Positions 36,528 through 48,082 of a stretch of DNA of 64,000 nt are shown here, piece after piece. Source of the DNA: Lactuca virosa (Eukaryota; Streptophyta; Magnoliopsida; Asterales; Asteraceae). Both the position numbers and the translations under genes were made by a program. Below the pieces are notes generated by a model. That model did no database searches. It saw only the letters and a list, made by a program, of their open reading frames with translations, and was not told the DNA's origin. The DNA is taken from the NCBI GenBank assembly GCA_928212115.1, contig CAKMRJ010001112.1, forward strand, positions 401,059,950 through 401,123,949, read 5' to 3'. Position 1 is the stretch's first letter, and each line of letters opens with the position of its first letter.

Positions 36528-37060
36528 CTGTACCTTCTCCAAGGCCATACCTGCTATCCCTAAATCATCCAATCACAAAACATAACTCAAAAACACAACA
36601 CTAACTCAGATCCTAGACTACCGTAGCATTCTCAACCCTCACCAAACCAGAAACCCATATTGATTATAGCAGGTTGCCCTATGCATGCAAGTTATACACA
36701 AAGAGAATCATATAGACTGTCAAATAAAGCTTCTACCCTAGACCACAACCAAACAAGGAACAGGAATAAGGAAGATTCCCTCATTCTAGGGCTATGTAAT
36801 CCTAAACATGTACAACTTTGAAAGCATACACTTAGCAAATAATTCATACAACATTAGTTTCCATATATACTATAGCATGGCTAAAACATTGGGAATACTT
36901 ACTTGAGCTCGGCCGATTACGCGCGTTGCATTCTCCTCTTTTTCTTACAAAATCGTTTTCAGGAAATTTAACTTTGGTTTCTTTTAAAAAGCAATTTGTT
37001 ATCATTTCCTCAGTTTGAGTTCTGACACACCCAGAGGTGTGCCCGAATCCCTCAAACCAA
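36528..37060 (-). mobile_element. Leader next to the 5' LTR of A
   Basis: Noncoding 5' leader with the conserved GTAAGT (plus-strand ACTTAC at 36897-36902) in a GAGCTCAAGTAAGT context. It runs to the PBS. No gag start is found, although A keeps the rest of gag at 31256-32145. Confidence 0.65.
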
Positions 37061-37073
37061 GGCTCTGATACCA
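37061..37073 (-). promoter_or_regulatory. Primer-binding site of element A
   Basis: The reverse complement is TGGTATCAGAGCC, three bases from the 5' LTR. It matches initiator tRNA-Met. Confidence 0.92.
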
Positions 37074-37076
37074 AGT

Positions 37077-38775
37077 TGTAACAACCAAATTTTCAGAAAT
37101 TTTTTAAAATTTTAATTTCATAAACATCATCATAAGAAGTACAAAAATCTCATTACATATCCATATTATTTTAGAATTCTGAGTACAGAAAGCTAAATCT
37201 AAAAACACTGGAGAATGCATGCCACGCCATTCGGTTGGGCCCTTGCCCTTATCGATAGAAGTACCTGAAACATTTAATAAAACTGTAAGCACAAGCTTAG
37301 TGAGTTTCCTAAACACACAAATCATATAATCACATAATGTCATGCACACACATATACATACAAGTTTGCCATGGACTCCCTCCATGGTCTTCAATGGAAT
37401 GTCATGGGCTACCCCCATGGTCTTGTATCCCCGTGCCATGTGCTCCTCCCATGGTCTTGCCAAGTGCCATGGGCTCCCCCCATGGTCTGCACATAAGTCC
37501 ATATTTAAATCCACTAACAAACAATTACATATTCCCATGTGACATGTTTCATAATCAATAATGGGTCGGCCTTGGTGCCTTCGACCCATGAGCGTGGTGA
37601 GAAGACCCACCTCAATATTAAACGGTAGCTGACTAGGTCCCGACTCCGAATATCAGCTCTACTCGACCCCTAAACAGAAACAACTCCTTAAATACAACTC
37701 TAAATGCCCTAACACCCCTTAAAAGTCAAACTTGGTCAAGGACTAAAGTCAAAGGTCAGAGTCAACGGTCCAAGTTGACCCAACTCGCCGAGTTGTCCTT
37801 TAACTTGTCGAGTTTCTCCACTAATTGCACAGATCGGGAAAACTCACAACAACTCGCCGAGTCCTCCTAATGAACTTGTCGAGTTAGCCAGGAATCAAAC
37901 AGCTTAATGCATTAATTTGTTTCCATTGAATCTAGAAGCTTCCATTCTCAGATCTCCTCCTCAAATGATGTCTAGAAGGGTAAAGTTTCCAACTTTACCC
38001 TTAAAAACCACCACAATGAACCCGAACCCGAATCCCTGACTTAATAGAGTGAGGCTTAACCCATTAAGCCCTTAAACTCTCAAAACATAGTCCCAAAACA
38101 CAGATCTGGCACCCCAAGGCTGGAATAACACGTAAAGTTTCCAACTTTACGTCCATGCATGCAAGAAAGGAACCCTAGGGCCCAAAATGGCTTAATAAAG
38201 GACTTAATGCATGGATGGGACTTATGCCAAGAGAGGTTATGAAGGGGTCAGATCTAACATAATTACTCCTGGAACTCTTAACCTTTTGGACACCCAACCA
38301 TATACCCAAAAATCAAGCTAAAACATCCAAAGAAGAAATCTAGAAGATAACAACACAAGGTATCGACTTTATACCTCAAAAGAACTGCAACAAATGGAGA
38401 GTTTCTGGATCAAAAGTCTTCCTTCCAAACTAAACACCTTCAACTTCAACGCTCCTTCCAAAGAATACCAAAATCCACCTCTTCAAGCTCACCACAAGCT
38501 CACACCCTCAACCTTGGAGGATAATGCACGAAATTAGGGTTTTCTTGACAAGGAGGCTGGTAAAGAGGCCAGCCAAGAGATTTAAGGTCCTTAAATAGGG
38601 TGCAAAACCCTAAAATTAGGGTTTTCTTCACAGCCGCCAACTCGCCGAGTTGGACCAAAAATGTCCGCGGCCATAACCCCTTCGACACGACGAGTTGGAG
38701 CCTCCAACTCGCCGAGTCCCCACAGAAAATACAATACATTAGGCAGTTTAACTAATACCATATCCAAGCGTTACA
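37077..38775 (-). mobile_element. Element A 5' LTR
   Basis: Pairs with 26155-27897; starts TGTAACAACC and ends GCGTTACA. Palindromes ACTCG(T/C)CGAGT occur at about 37775-37885 and 38637-38720. A TATA-like TTAAATA lies near 38590. Perfect hairpins lie at 37976-38002 and 38130-38152. Compared with the 3' LTR it lacks about 20 bp near 38220 and about 20 bp near 38650. Confidence 0.92.
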
Positions 38776-38780
38776 AAGGG
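38776..38780. other. Target-site duplication of element A (right), AAGGG
   Basis: Matches 26150-26154. Confidence 0.88.
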
Positions 38781-39371
38781 CTTAGGGACAGTACCTGACT
38801 CATTCGGGTACTGTTCATCGGCTTCCGGCTATAAATTTCAGTCGGTCCAAACTACCCCTTCTACGTATTTTTACCCTGTTCTCCACCGCCACATACATTC
38901 ATTCTTAGCACGCATAGAAAAGAATCAAGGAACCTAAATCGGATCTCATACACTACCATCGCTATTTGCCTCACTGTCGTTGTCGTCCTTGGTTAATCCT
39001 GCGACTTCACTCACCAAAATCGTTGTCTCCTTACCCACCTTCATGTTAAACATGTATCGCTCTTTTTTCTTCCTTTCAACGTTAATTATGTGCTAAATTC
39101 TACTTTTTTGGTCAGATCAATTGTATGTAACTGTTATTTCAATTCCATGGTTAACCGTAAAAAGACTTTGAAGTTTCTAGGTTTAGTTGTTTTTTTATGA
39201 AATTTTCATTAGTCGACTTATAGAATACCTCATTTTCCTTCAAATCTGATACTTGGTTATGCAAAATAATTATCAATTTGTTGCAATTTTAGAAATTATA
39301 TTAGTAACAAGCAGTGGATGTACTATTTCCTAATTTTCAGTTGATTTTTCAATGAATTTCTTTAGAAGATA
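38781..39371 (+). promoter_or_regulatory. Possible host promoter and 5' leader
   Basis: GGCTATAAATTTC at about 38828-38840 is a good TATA box. Pyrimidine-rich leader-like DNA follows to about 39050, then a T-rich stretch ending in TTTTCAG near 39341 that could be a leader intron, then an ATG at 39372. It is not similar to the LTRs in this window. Alternatively it is part of an unrecognised LTR. Confidence 0.35.
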
Positions 39372-39530
39372 ATGGATTCAGGACAACGAAGGCCTAGATG
39401 GCTTCATTACATTAATAGTTGTAAAGTTCAAGAGGATTACAAGGGAACTTTGCATTCTTCTTCTAAATCATGTTTAGAAGAATTTCCTTGTGATGGAGTC
39501 AAGTTATATGATTTTGCAGATGACACCAAA
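39372..39530 (+). pseudogene. Possible first coding exon of an unknown gene, cut by an LTR
   Basis: An ATG frame starts MDSGQRRPRWLHYINSC and ends near YDFADDTK, where TGTCACACCCC, an LTR-like terminus, begins at 39531 and breaks the frame. I do not recognise the protein. The codon pattern (mixed, with charged and aromatic residues) looks more gene-like than the surrounding AT-rich DNA, and an upstream TATA box supports it. No downstream exon could be assigned with confidence. Confidence 0.35.
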
Positions 39531-40084
39531 TGTCACACCCCGACTGACGGCGAAAACGTAAATAGTAATATATTATTACTGTTTATGTTATTGATCATAG
39601 TTATTGAACAGTAAAAAAATATAACATAAATAGTAATATATTATTACTAAAAAAGAGATTACAATAATATTTAGAGTTATAATAATCTGATGTTTTAAAA
39701 AGTAGAGTACTATCTAATGTGACATCACTTATTTATAGGTGGTTGCAACTTCACGACTTGACTTCAGGGAGTGCGAACTTCCATCTCTTGGTTTCCTATG
39801 AATACATGTAGTTTTGAAAACGTCAACATGATGTTGGTGAGTTCACAGGTGTGTAGTGTTGTATCAAAAGTAATTTTTATACTAAAAGTATTTGTTTTAT
39901 CGTATATAAGAGTTTTCTTACTTATAATAATTGAGTGTACTTTTTATCACTAAAAAGTGTACATTTAGTATATAAGTATTTATGTGACTTATAATTATAG
40001 ATACCAGTAAAACCTCCTAAGTATAGGTAACATGTGTATAAGTGTTTATTAGATTTATATTATTAGATACTTGTAGGATTTAGT

Positions 40085-40228
40085 GAATGTATGTGCATCC
40101 AGGCAGTAATGAATGTATGTGCCCTCCACGCATAAGTGTATGTATGTGCCTTTCAAGCAGTAGTGAATGTAGGTGCCTCCTAGTCAATAGTGAATGTATG
40201 TGCCCTCCAGGCAGTAGTGAATGTATGC
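40085..40228 (+). repeat. Short tandem repeat of about 30 bp
   Basis: About five degenerate units of AGTGAATGTATGTGCC plus CTCCAGGC. An open frame through it only reflects the repeat. Confidence 0.75.
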
Positions 40229-40500
40229 TTTATATGTTTGTACATTTGTATGTTTCTACGTTTGTATTTAGGGTTTTCAATTAGAGTATTGATAGTACAT
40301 AACTATTGTATAGTTCCGGAATTCGAGCTTTGACGATATATAACTACTGAATAGTTTTGTTATTGAGTGTGTCTTAAACTTAAAACAAAAAACAAAATCA
40401 CTATAACAAGGTTCGATCGGTATAAGGTTCCTACTAAAAATTTGACAACATAACGGTTGGGTATAATAAATATTTTATATTATTCGGGTAGAGTAACGAC

Positions 40501-40503
<3 letters not shown>

Positions 40504-40583
<80 letters not shown>
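40504..40583. repeat. TA then GA microsatellite
   Basis: TA repeats to about 40564, then GA repeats to 40583. This is the left border of the element below. Confidence 0.9.
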
Positions 40584-40584
<1 letters not shown>

Positions 40585-42583
40585 TAGGTTCAGGTGTTCA
40601 AAGTAATTATTGTGTGATTGTATGCATAAATGTGGGTCAATCAAAATTAAATAAATAAATAAATAAATAAGGGTAATTTAATAATTTGATTAATAACTTC
40701 CACAAATACTCCCTATGATCTTGATAGTTATATTGACTTTTAACCTAATTTCTTTCCCTTTTTATTTACAGCCGTTCTTATTCATTCATCACTCTAAAAA
40801 ACCCTATTCGGCCTAATTCTTTCCCTACAAATATTTCATCGGCACCTTCAAAGTCAAAGATCTTAACTCGTCTTGAAATTGGCGGTGTAAATGTGTAATT
40901 GTTGCAAAGTTTTGAATGTGGTCTCGGGCTCGACAAAGCATAGGCGTTATTCTTATATGTAAGGCCAGAATCTTCACAATTCCTTTTGCATTCCTCCTTT
41001 TAGTTTATATTTTTTCTTTACTCCTTGTTTGTACGTCCAAAAGTTAAACCGAAAAACTTTTTTTTGGTGTGTTTTACTTGGAATCAAACAGGAAGCAATA
41101 AATTTTAATTTTTGCTTCTACCATGCTAATTTCGATTCCTTCACAGGAAAAAAAATCCTTTTTTTCATTATTCATAATAATGAGCAATAACCAAAAAACT
41201 ATGCCTCCTTTTTTCTTGACATTTTTTTACTTTCATTAGATCTAGAAGCTTTTATTGTAATCTATATGCCAATTCTAAACTGTTTATGGAGTTTTTGGCT
41301 TGTGGCTATGGGAGGATTTCGTCTATTTTGAGATTTAAAGTTCAAAATTCAACCATATTTTTAAAACTAAGATATATTATTGAATCGCATGTTATATCTA
41401 TTTGACTTTCATAGTAAGTTTTCTTTTTATTTGTATTAACTTGATTGTTTTTTATATAAAACAATGATGACAAAAACTTGTTTCCTGAAGCATTTGTGTT
41501 GTGTGGAGATTTAATGAGTTTTTTATTTTAATATTCATTATATGATGGTTTTCAATTTCATGGATGGTTGGTCATCTCTAAGAGGCGTCCAAGTTGTCAC
41601 AAATTTTACTCCTCCTTTCTGTGTATGATTCATATATTTGTCCATCAACTTATGAAACTACTTTCTAGTAATCCCTTAGTGGTTTGTGTATTTTATACAA
41701 TTCCAATTCTATCGGAATGGAATCACGAATTCAAATTCTATCGGAATAGAAACATGAATTCTAATTTTGTTGGTATGGAATATGAATATTTTCTCATTGA
41801 TTATACATGTTCTACAATTTTTGGTTATTGGTTTTGGTGCAGTTAACAAGTCCGCATATTTTTCCAAAGGAATATAGTTTTTTATGTATCATTTGCTAAT
41901 GCGTTATTGGATTCTAAACTACAATTGGATTTGTTTTCACAGAAGTTGATGCTTGAAGAAGTTGATGCTTGAAGAAGTTGATGCTTGAAGAACAGATAAC
42001 AAAATTGAAAGTGTTTCTTAGCAACATTATTCTTTTAGAATGAATTAGTGTATTTGTTAGATTTTGATGTTTTTTTTCCCGATTTGAAAGTTTTTTAGTT
42101 TTATTCTTTAACAATAAATGTAATTCTTAGCAATTGTTACATGTATTCTATAAGAATTAATGTAATTTTTGTTTTAATTCTTCATTTGATGGTTCGAGAA
42201 TTTTGTTATTCTACAAGAAATTTTTAAAGTCATGATCAAGAAATATGTTCAAGAATATTTTTATTATTTTATGGTTCAAAATTTTTTTTATTTTTGAATA
42301 TACTCAAACATATTCTGTCAGAATGTCCGAATTAAAAACCTTATAATTCGTAAAATCGGATTTTTAAAATTAATAGAATCTATGATCCTTTAAAATATGC
42401 AAATTTCATTTATTAAATCTATATTAATTGACTAAAATAACCTTCTAGTTAAATTAGATGGTATGTTTTAATTATATTTAATTCAGTAATATGTATTAAT
42501 CACTTTCTTAAAATAAGTAAAATGATTGGCCCACAATCATTCATACATTCACACAATAATTAGTTAGAATATAATAACCTAAG

Positions 42584-42585
<2 letters not shown>
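40585..42585. mobile_element. 2-kb element bounded by TA microsatellites
   Basis: The two ends are inverted relatives: left AGGTTCAGG...AATTATTGTGTGATTGTATG...TGTGGGTCAATCA; the reverse complement of the right end gives AGGCTTAGG...AATTATTGTGTGAATGTATG...TGTGGGCCAATCA. Both sides are flanked by long TA repeats. This fits microsatellite-targeting plant elements of the Micron type. The interior is AT-rich with no transposase. A 17-bp triplet GAAGAAGTTGATGCTTG lies at about 41942-41990. Confidence 0.5.

Positions 42586-42650
<65 letters not shown>
42586..42650. repeat. TA microsatellite (right border)
   Basis: An uninterrupted TA run directly after the AGGCTTAGG end. Confidence 0.9.
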
Positions 42651-42655
<5 letters not shown>

Positions 42656-43471
42656 ATTCATTTTAAATGAGCAGATGAATGGCATAATATTTAACTATTA
42701 TCCATTTAAAACGGGTAGAATAACGCCATTATTTATCCATTATCCATTTTCAAACCAGTAGGATAACGATATGATATAACTAAATTTTTGTATAAACAAA
42801 AATACCATAGGGCGATTTTAATATATAAAAACTAATTAATGAAGCATGTATTCCCCCTCCCTAAATTTGAGAAAGAGCTTAAAAAATGGGTCGTGAACTC
42901 ACCATCGTAGCGTGCTTTCAACTAGGTTGGGTTGCGGTCGGAGGCATTGGGAAGCTCGGGGCCGCTCGGGTAGAAGGAAGGGCTTATTCTGGAAAAATGA
43001 GAGGGAAAGCAGAATATCTTTGGTGTGCAAACTCTGCTGCTCGAGCTTGCTATTTATAGGAGCTAAAAAGTAAGGCGCGTCGTGCCAAGCGTGTCGCGCT
43101 CAGGAGTGTTGGCTCCACCCGGGTAATGACATGTGTCTACCACTCGCTCCTCCACGTCGATGAAGTCTTCGCGAATCTGGGCGTCAGGAGGCCACATGGC
43201 GCACTCTGGGCGTGTCATGTCACCTTTATCGGGTAAAACCTTGAATCTTCAAAAATTATAACTTTTGCATACGGAATCCATTTTCGACGTTTTTTATATC
43301 CACGTGTTTGTATCGACGAGTACTACTTTTAGATTGTATTAGCTAATTTAGACTTCATTTTTAACTTATATTTTTATAAGGGGTGTATCCTAAATGATTT
43401 TGAAAAAATCATAACTCTCTCATACGGACTCCGTTTTCAGCGTTCTTTGTTTCATCGATTGACGGTTTACA

Positions 43472-44004
43472 GTGCATGATTTGTTTTTAAAGCTCCCTCC
43501 CATGTTTTTGCTGCTTGGGATTAAAATAATATATTCATTATCAACAAAGGAAGCATCAATAAGTATGTTTGGTGAATCTGTTCCATTAAATAGATTGTGT
43601 ACACTTTTTCATTCATTATATATGTAAAATAACTATATCCCCATCTTATTTTGAAGAACTATTTACAGATTTTCACAGCCATTACAGGTGAAGGGACAGA
43701 GAATATGATTTTGCGGGCAAGTGTTTTTAAAGGCCATACACTCATGTGATGTATTTGATATTTTCTTCTTTATTCGCTTGCAAATAATCTAGATGTGTTA
43801 TCAAAATTATGTTGCATAGAAGGCTAAATGTGGCGTCCTTCACAAGGTTATTCCACTTTTTCTGAAAATAAATTCATAGAGATCAGCTTTTAACGGTAAG
43901 TAGATCAATTTTAAAACCCAAAGTTTATGTAGTTCCATGAAATTCATGCAAAACTTCAATATGAACGCTGATGTTCATAAACTTGCCTCATTTTTTTCTA
44001 CACA
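43472..44004. other. Unassigned AT-rich DNA
   Basis: I see no gene, LTR end or repeat structure I can support. Confidence 0.4.
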
Positions 44005-44116
44005 ATAGTTTAATTTAGCTTTTAATCAATTGCAGATAAATTCAAGAATCATGTATGACTATAGTTTAATTTAGCTTTTAATCAATTGCAGATAAATTCT
44101 AGAATCATGTATGACT
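44005..44116 (+). repeat. 56-bp direct tandem duplication
   Basis: Two nearly identical copies (44005-44060 and 44061-44116) of ATAGTTTAATTTAGC...ATCATGTATGACT. They lie at the 3' side of the LINE. Confidence 0.85.
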
Positions 44117-44119
44117 TTC

Positions 44120-45152
44120 ATTTATGGAATAATAAGTACGAAGCCTTTTAGAAAAAAAAAATTTGGAAACAACAAATATTTTATATATAATAACGTCTAC
44201 ATGATTAGCAAGAAGCTAGATCACGAGCAATACATGATAAAATTAAAATACATAGATTTAGACAAAAGGAGATATGCTCCACTCAATCCACCTAGCTTTC
44301 ACACCTTCAGTTCTATATTTGAACCAAGTATACGTCTGGGAGATCACTTCATCCACCACTTTTTTATGGTACGTCCTTATTTGTTTAAATACTATGTTGT
44401 TTCTTGCCACCCATATGAACCATAATAGTCCATTGAAAGCTGCATTAATCCTTTCTTTCTTACGTGGGAAGCTTCCCCAGTTCGCCACAATATTAAGAAG
44501 ATCTGCCACACCATTGAACTGAGTAGTAGGTATTTCACACCATTTTAGAATCCATTGTTGGGCCTCCATCGCAAATCTGCAGTTGATTAGAATATGATCA
44601 CATGTTTCTTTTTCCTCATTACAAAGCAGACAAGTATCAGTTTGTACTTGTATGCCTCTAGCTTCCAGATTGGCTGCAACCAGTAATTTTTTTAACAAAG
44701 CTCTCTATATGAAGCAACTTATCTTCAGTGGAACCACATTGGACCAACTGATTTTTGTAATTTTCTGCGAGTTAGAAGCTGTGGAGACCAATAATTTCCT
44801 TAGAGTGCCTACAGTGTACCGACCATCCTTGTTCCAGTTAAATCTAAAACCATTTTCGAGTGGAAGTGTGTTGACATTAGCAAGCATGGAGCATAGGCTT
44901 ATATAATCATTCGCCACCTCGTCTTTCATATACTGTGTTTTCCAATTCCAATTGAAGCCTCCTATTTTGATCCTATCAACAATTAAGCATAGTTTTGCAG
45001 ATTCTAACTCATATAAGCGAAGGAAACGTTCTTGAAGTGTAAGAGGACCACACCATCTATCCTTCCAAAAAAGGAAGGATGAGTTTGAACCATGTATTAT
45101 TGTGAACATTTCATGGTAATTAACATCAAATCCGGGTAGGGATTGGATCGCC
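44120..45152 (-). pseudogene. LINE ORF2 3' part (C-terminal zinc-finger region)
   Basis: On the minus strand the frame reads FTIIHGSNSSFLFWKDRW, GFNWNWKTQYM and FNWNKDGRYTVGTLRKLL, then in a shifted frame the zf-RVT-type CLLCNEEKETCDHILINCRF and LLWFIWVARNNIVFKQ, ending in a stop near 44258. This is the usual C-terminus of plant L1-like elements downstream of the RT. The frame change near 44700 and the split by E at 45153 make it dead. The 3' untranslated part and tail are not clearly delimited; 44120 is approximate. Confidence 0.85.
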
Positions 45153-45157
45153 TTTGC
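45153..45157. other. Target-site duplication of E (left), TTTGC
   Basis: Followed by TGAAACATCCC; recurs at 54200-54204. Joining the flanks restores LINE continuity. Confidence 0.85.
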
Positions 45158-46732
45158 TGAAACATCCCATAAACACGATCCAAAAATTCCGTTTTAATTT
45201 ATAAACAAAACCATAGTAATCAAAATCATCTCATAAAAACATAAGTGAAAATATCTCAAAACATCATATCAAACATTGTATCAAAATCATATATCCAAAT
45301 ATCAGACTAAATCATCCCAGGCTAAACGTTGTGGTGTGTGCGATGCAGTCATCCCGAGCTCTTCCCCTTACTAGCGGAAGTACCTGAAACCAAAACTGAA
45401 AACTGTAAGCACGAACCTTAGTGAGTCTCCCCAAACTACCACATACCATACATATAATCACATAATCACATACATTGGGCCTTGCTCGCTACATTGGGCC
45501 CCACCCGGCATTGGACCGAAGTCCGGCATCGGGCCCTGCCCGGCATTGGACCGAAGTCCGATATACATATAACATATCAACAAGCATATAACATAAACAC
45601 ATAACATAAACATATAAACATTCCTCGGGCTTGCCCCGACATCGGATCGAAGCCCAGAACATATAAACATAACATATAAGCTAAACATTCCTCGGGCTTG
45701 CCCCGACATCGGACCGAAGCCCGGAACATATACACATAACATATAAGCTAAATATTACTCGCCTTGGCATCGGACCGAAGCCCGGAACACATAAACAAAC
45801 ACATGCAAGAATCACGAAGACATCAAGCATACAAACATTCATCGGGCTTTCGTCGGCATCGGACCGAAGTCTGGAAACATATAACCTACATCGGGCTAAC
45901 CCCAGCATCGGACCGAAGTCCGACATACGCTAACATACATAAACGGGCCGGCATTAGTGCCTTCGACCCGTTCCTACTGGAGGAAAACTCACCTCAAATG
46001 TCGAGTGAAGTAGTTGAACGTCTCTGCTCCTGCAACTGGCTCTACTCACGCCCTATACAAAAAAACCCCTTAGATACCATTCCTTACATCAAGACCCCTT
46101 CACGGGTCAACCTTGCTCAAAGTCAAGGTCAAAGTCAAAGTCAACGCTCAGTCAAAGTCAAAGTCAACTATCCGAGTTGACTCAACTCGTCGAGTCATCC
46201 TCCTGAATCGTCGAGTTCCCTTGCTACTCGTAGTCGTGATAAAACGAGTCAACTCGTCGAGTCCCTTCACAGACTCGTCGAGTTCTACCTTGTACAAAAT
46301 CGGGACAAATCGACACAACTCGTTGAGTCCCTCTCTGGACTCACCGAGTTCCTCAGTCTGTTTTGCCCATCTTAATGGATTAAGCCCCTACTCTTCAGAT
46401 CTAAGCTTCATGCTTCTCATATACACTGAAAATGTCCTTTTAAGGGTAAAGTTTCCAACTTTACCCATTAATACCTTTACTTAATGGGTTTAGCTCAAAC
46501 CCTAACTCTTTAGGACCTAGATCTTGGTCCACAAGCCATCCATACTCCAAACTAAAGCATACAAACAGAGATCTAGACCCTAATCACTACTTGAACACGT
46601 AAAGCTTCCACCTTTCACTCCATGCATGGCCTTTTGGAGCTTAAAAGGCCAAAATGACATCCTATGGCTTGCATGGGGCTTCAATGGCCATAAAGTTTGC
46701 ACCTTTATGCCATGAAAGCCCTTCATGATTCC
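45158..46732 (-). mobile_element. Solo LTR E, left part
   Basis: It starts TGAAACATCCC. Repeated CGGCATCGGACCGAAG(T/C)CCG units lie at about 45475-45925. ACTCG(T/C)CGAGT palindromes lie at about 46180-46350, and hairpins at 46442-46467 and about 46688-46712. It is interrupted by F at 46733-46737 and resumes at 53723. No internal region, PBS or PPT is present, so a solo LTR left by recombination is the simplest reading. Confidence 0.8.
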
Positions 46733-46737
46733 AGATC
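46733..46737. other. Target-site duplication of F (left), AGATC
   Basis: Directly before TGTCACACCCC; recurs at 53718-53722. Confidence 0.85.
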
Positions 46738-48050
46738 TGTCACACCCCGGCCGATGGCGGAAGCACCGGCGTTGCGACGTGAAACGTTGGTTCATAGTTA
46801 ACAACATACATCGAATATTATAGGATTAAAATAACATTACATTCTTCCAAAGTATGAAAAAGAAGAAATACATTGTTTAGTAAATCCCAAACGAGACTAA
46901 TACATAATTCAAGTTCTATAAAGCATATAACAAGTGGACCGGTTACTCGGTCAATAGTTTATTTAAGTAGAAATATCCTCCTTACCCTGTGAGCATTCCT
47001 CCAGCTTTTAAGATCCTGAAGATACATAAGTTTAAAAATACGTCAACAAAAATGTTGGTGAGCTTTATAGGTTTAGACTCCAATGGTTTATAATTAAAAA
47101 TATATTTGTGACCTTTTAAGATTATAAAAATGTATTTAGTCCGCACTTGTAATCCCATACAAGTAAAATAGTTTGGTTTATTGTTCATAACCAAGAAATC
47201 ATGAGTCGTGAGTATCGTGTTGAGAATATTATAAATATGAATTATATATAATAATGTTTTCAACAGTTATCTATTTTGTTCAAAAGTTCATTTTTAACGA
47301 TAAAACTTTTAGATTAAAATTTATGGGTTCTAATATGAGCCTTCATCGACGTCGTGAAATATATAAGTGACTGAACGATTACGCCCGTTTTGACTCGCCA
47401 GACGATGGTTGTAGTTAGCAACCACAGGCGGGGCTGTCAACCCGTATGGATCTATACCAATGTTCCACGTTTCTTTCGGATTAACGGTTATAACACAGAG
47501 GGTTTTGTACTAAGTTTTTGAGTTCTTAGCGATGAAATGTTTCTCATACAGAATATCCTTAAATTGTTAAGTCTAGGATTTTTGTCGTCATTTGTATTCC
47601 GAGCCTTAACAATGTTTGCATTTCTTTGTCATCACATTCGGATATATAGTTGTACATACACTATTATACATATATTTTTAAGAGTATGTAAATATGTATG
47701 TATATATCATTAAAGGCAGAAAAATATTACTTCAATTCTTTGTTTTTTGAAGCGTTAATAGCCTTTTAATAAGTTTTCTTTTTATATAAAATATCTTATT
47801 TTATATAAACAATCATATTCTATAAAACTACTCATTTTTATAAAATACTACAATATCTCCTTATAAACTCCGTTTTTATATAAAATATCATTTTTATATA
47901 AAAATTATCATATTTTATAAAAACTACTTATTTTTATAAAATGTTACAAAATCCTTTTATAAACTCCATTTTTATGTAAAATATCAAATTTATATAATAA
48001 TAATCACATTTTATAGAAGGTCTTTTTATAAACTCCATTTTTATATAAAA
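46738..48050 (-). mobile_element. Element F, left part
   Basis: It starts TGTCACACCCCGGCCGATGG. With its right part (52097-53717) it totals about 2.9 kb with TGT...ACA ends and a 5-bp duplication. No PBS, PPT or coding was seen, so it is either a long solo LTR or a short non-autonomous element. The last 300 bp is an AT-rich tandem array. Confidence 0.7.
47740..48050. repeat. AT-rich tandem array, left segment
   Basis: Units of about 90-100 bp contain ATAAACTCCATTTTTATATA and CATATTTTATAAAAACTACTT. The array continues after the Helitron at 52097-52410. Confidence 0.85.
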
Positions 48051-48082
48051 CTAGAGTGGTTTCCCGTGCGTTGCACGGGACG
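48051..48082 (-). other. Helitron 3' terminal hairpin and CTAG end
   Basis: TCCCGTGC and GCACGGGA pair around a short loop; AACCACT then CTAG follow on the minus strand. Confidence 0.85.

Larger units (their letters stand above)
39531..43471 (-). mobile_element. TGTCACACCCC-type LTR remnant, interrupted
   Basis: The left end TGTCACACCCCGACTGACGG matches the start of F (46738). The AACGTCAACATGATGTTGGTG segment near 39820 has a counterpart at about 47040. The minus strand has an LTR-type promoter with TATA box CTATAAATAG at about 43049-43060. The right end may be GACGGTTTACA at 43471, but I find no matching target duplication, so it is tentative. A microsatellite-bounded element is inserted at 40504-42650. 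Confidence 0.45.

Noticed and set aside
37337..37561. Open frames of 66-74 codons on the plus strand of the A LTR
   Set aside because: They arise from repeated CCATGG-type sequence in the LTR; the same shadow appears at 26419-26631 with changes that do not preserve a protein.
40087..40284. Cys-rich repeat protein
   Set aside because: Translation of a 30-bp tandem repeat; units vary without regard to frame.
39531..43471. Complete solo LTR with target duplication
   Set aside because: The left flank CCAAA has no match after any plausible right end (GTGCA follows 43471), so only a remnant with an uncertain right end is claimed.
45764..46180. 138-codon open frame in solo LTR E
   Set aside because: Lies across LTR repeats (CGGCATCGGACCGAAG units) with no domain; a by-product of the repeat.
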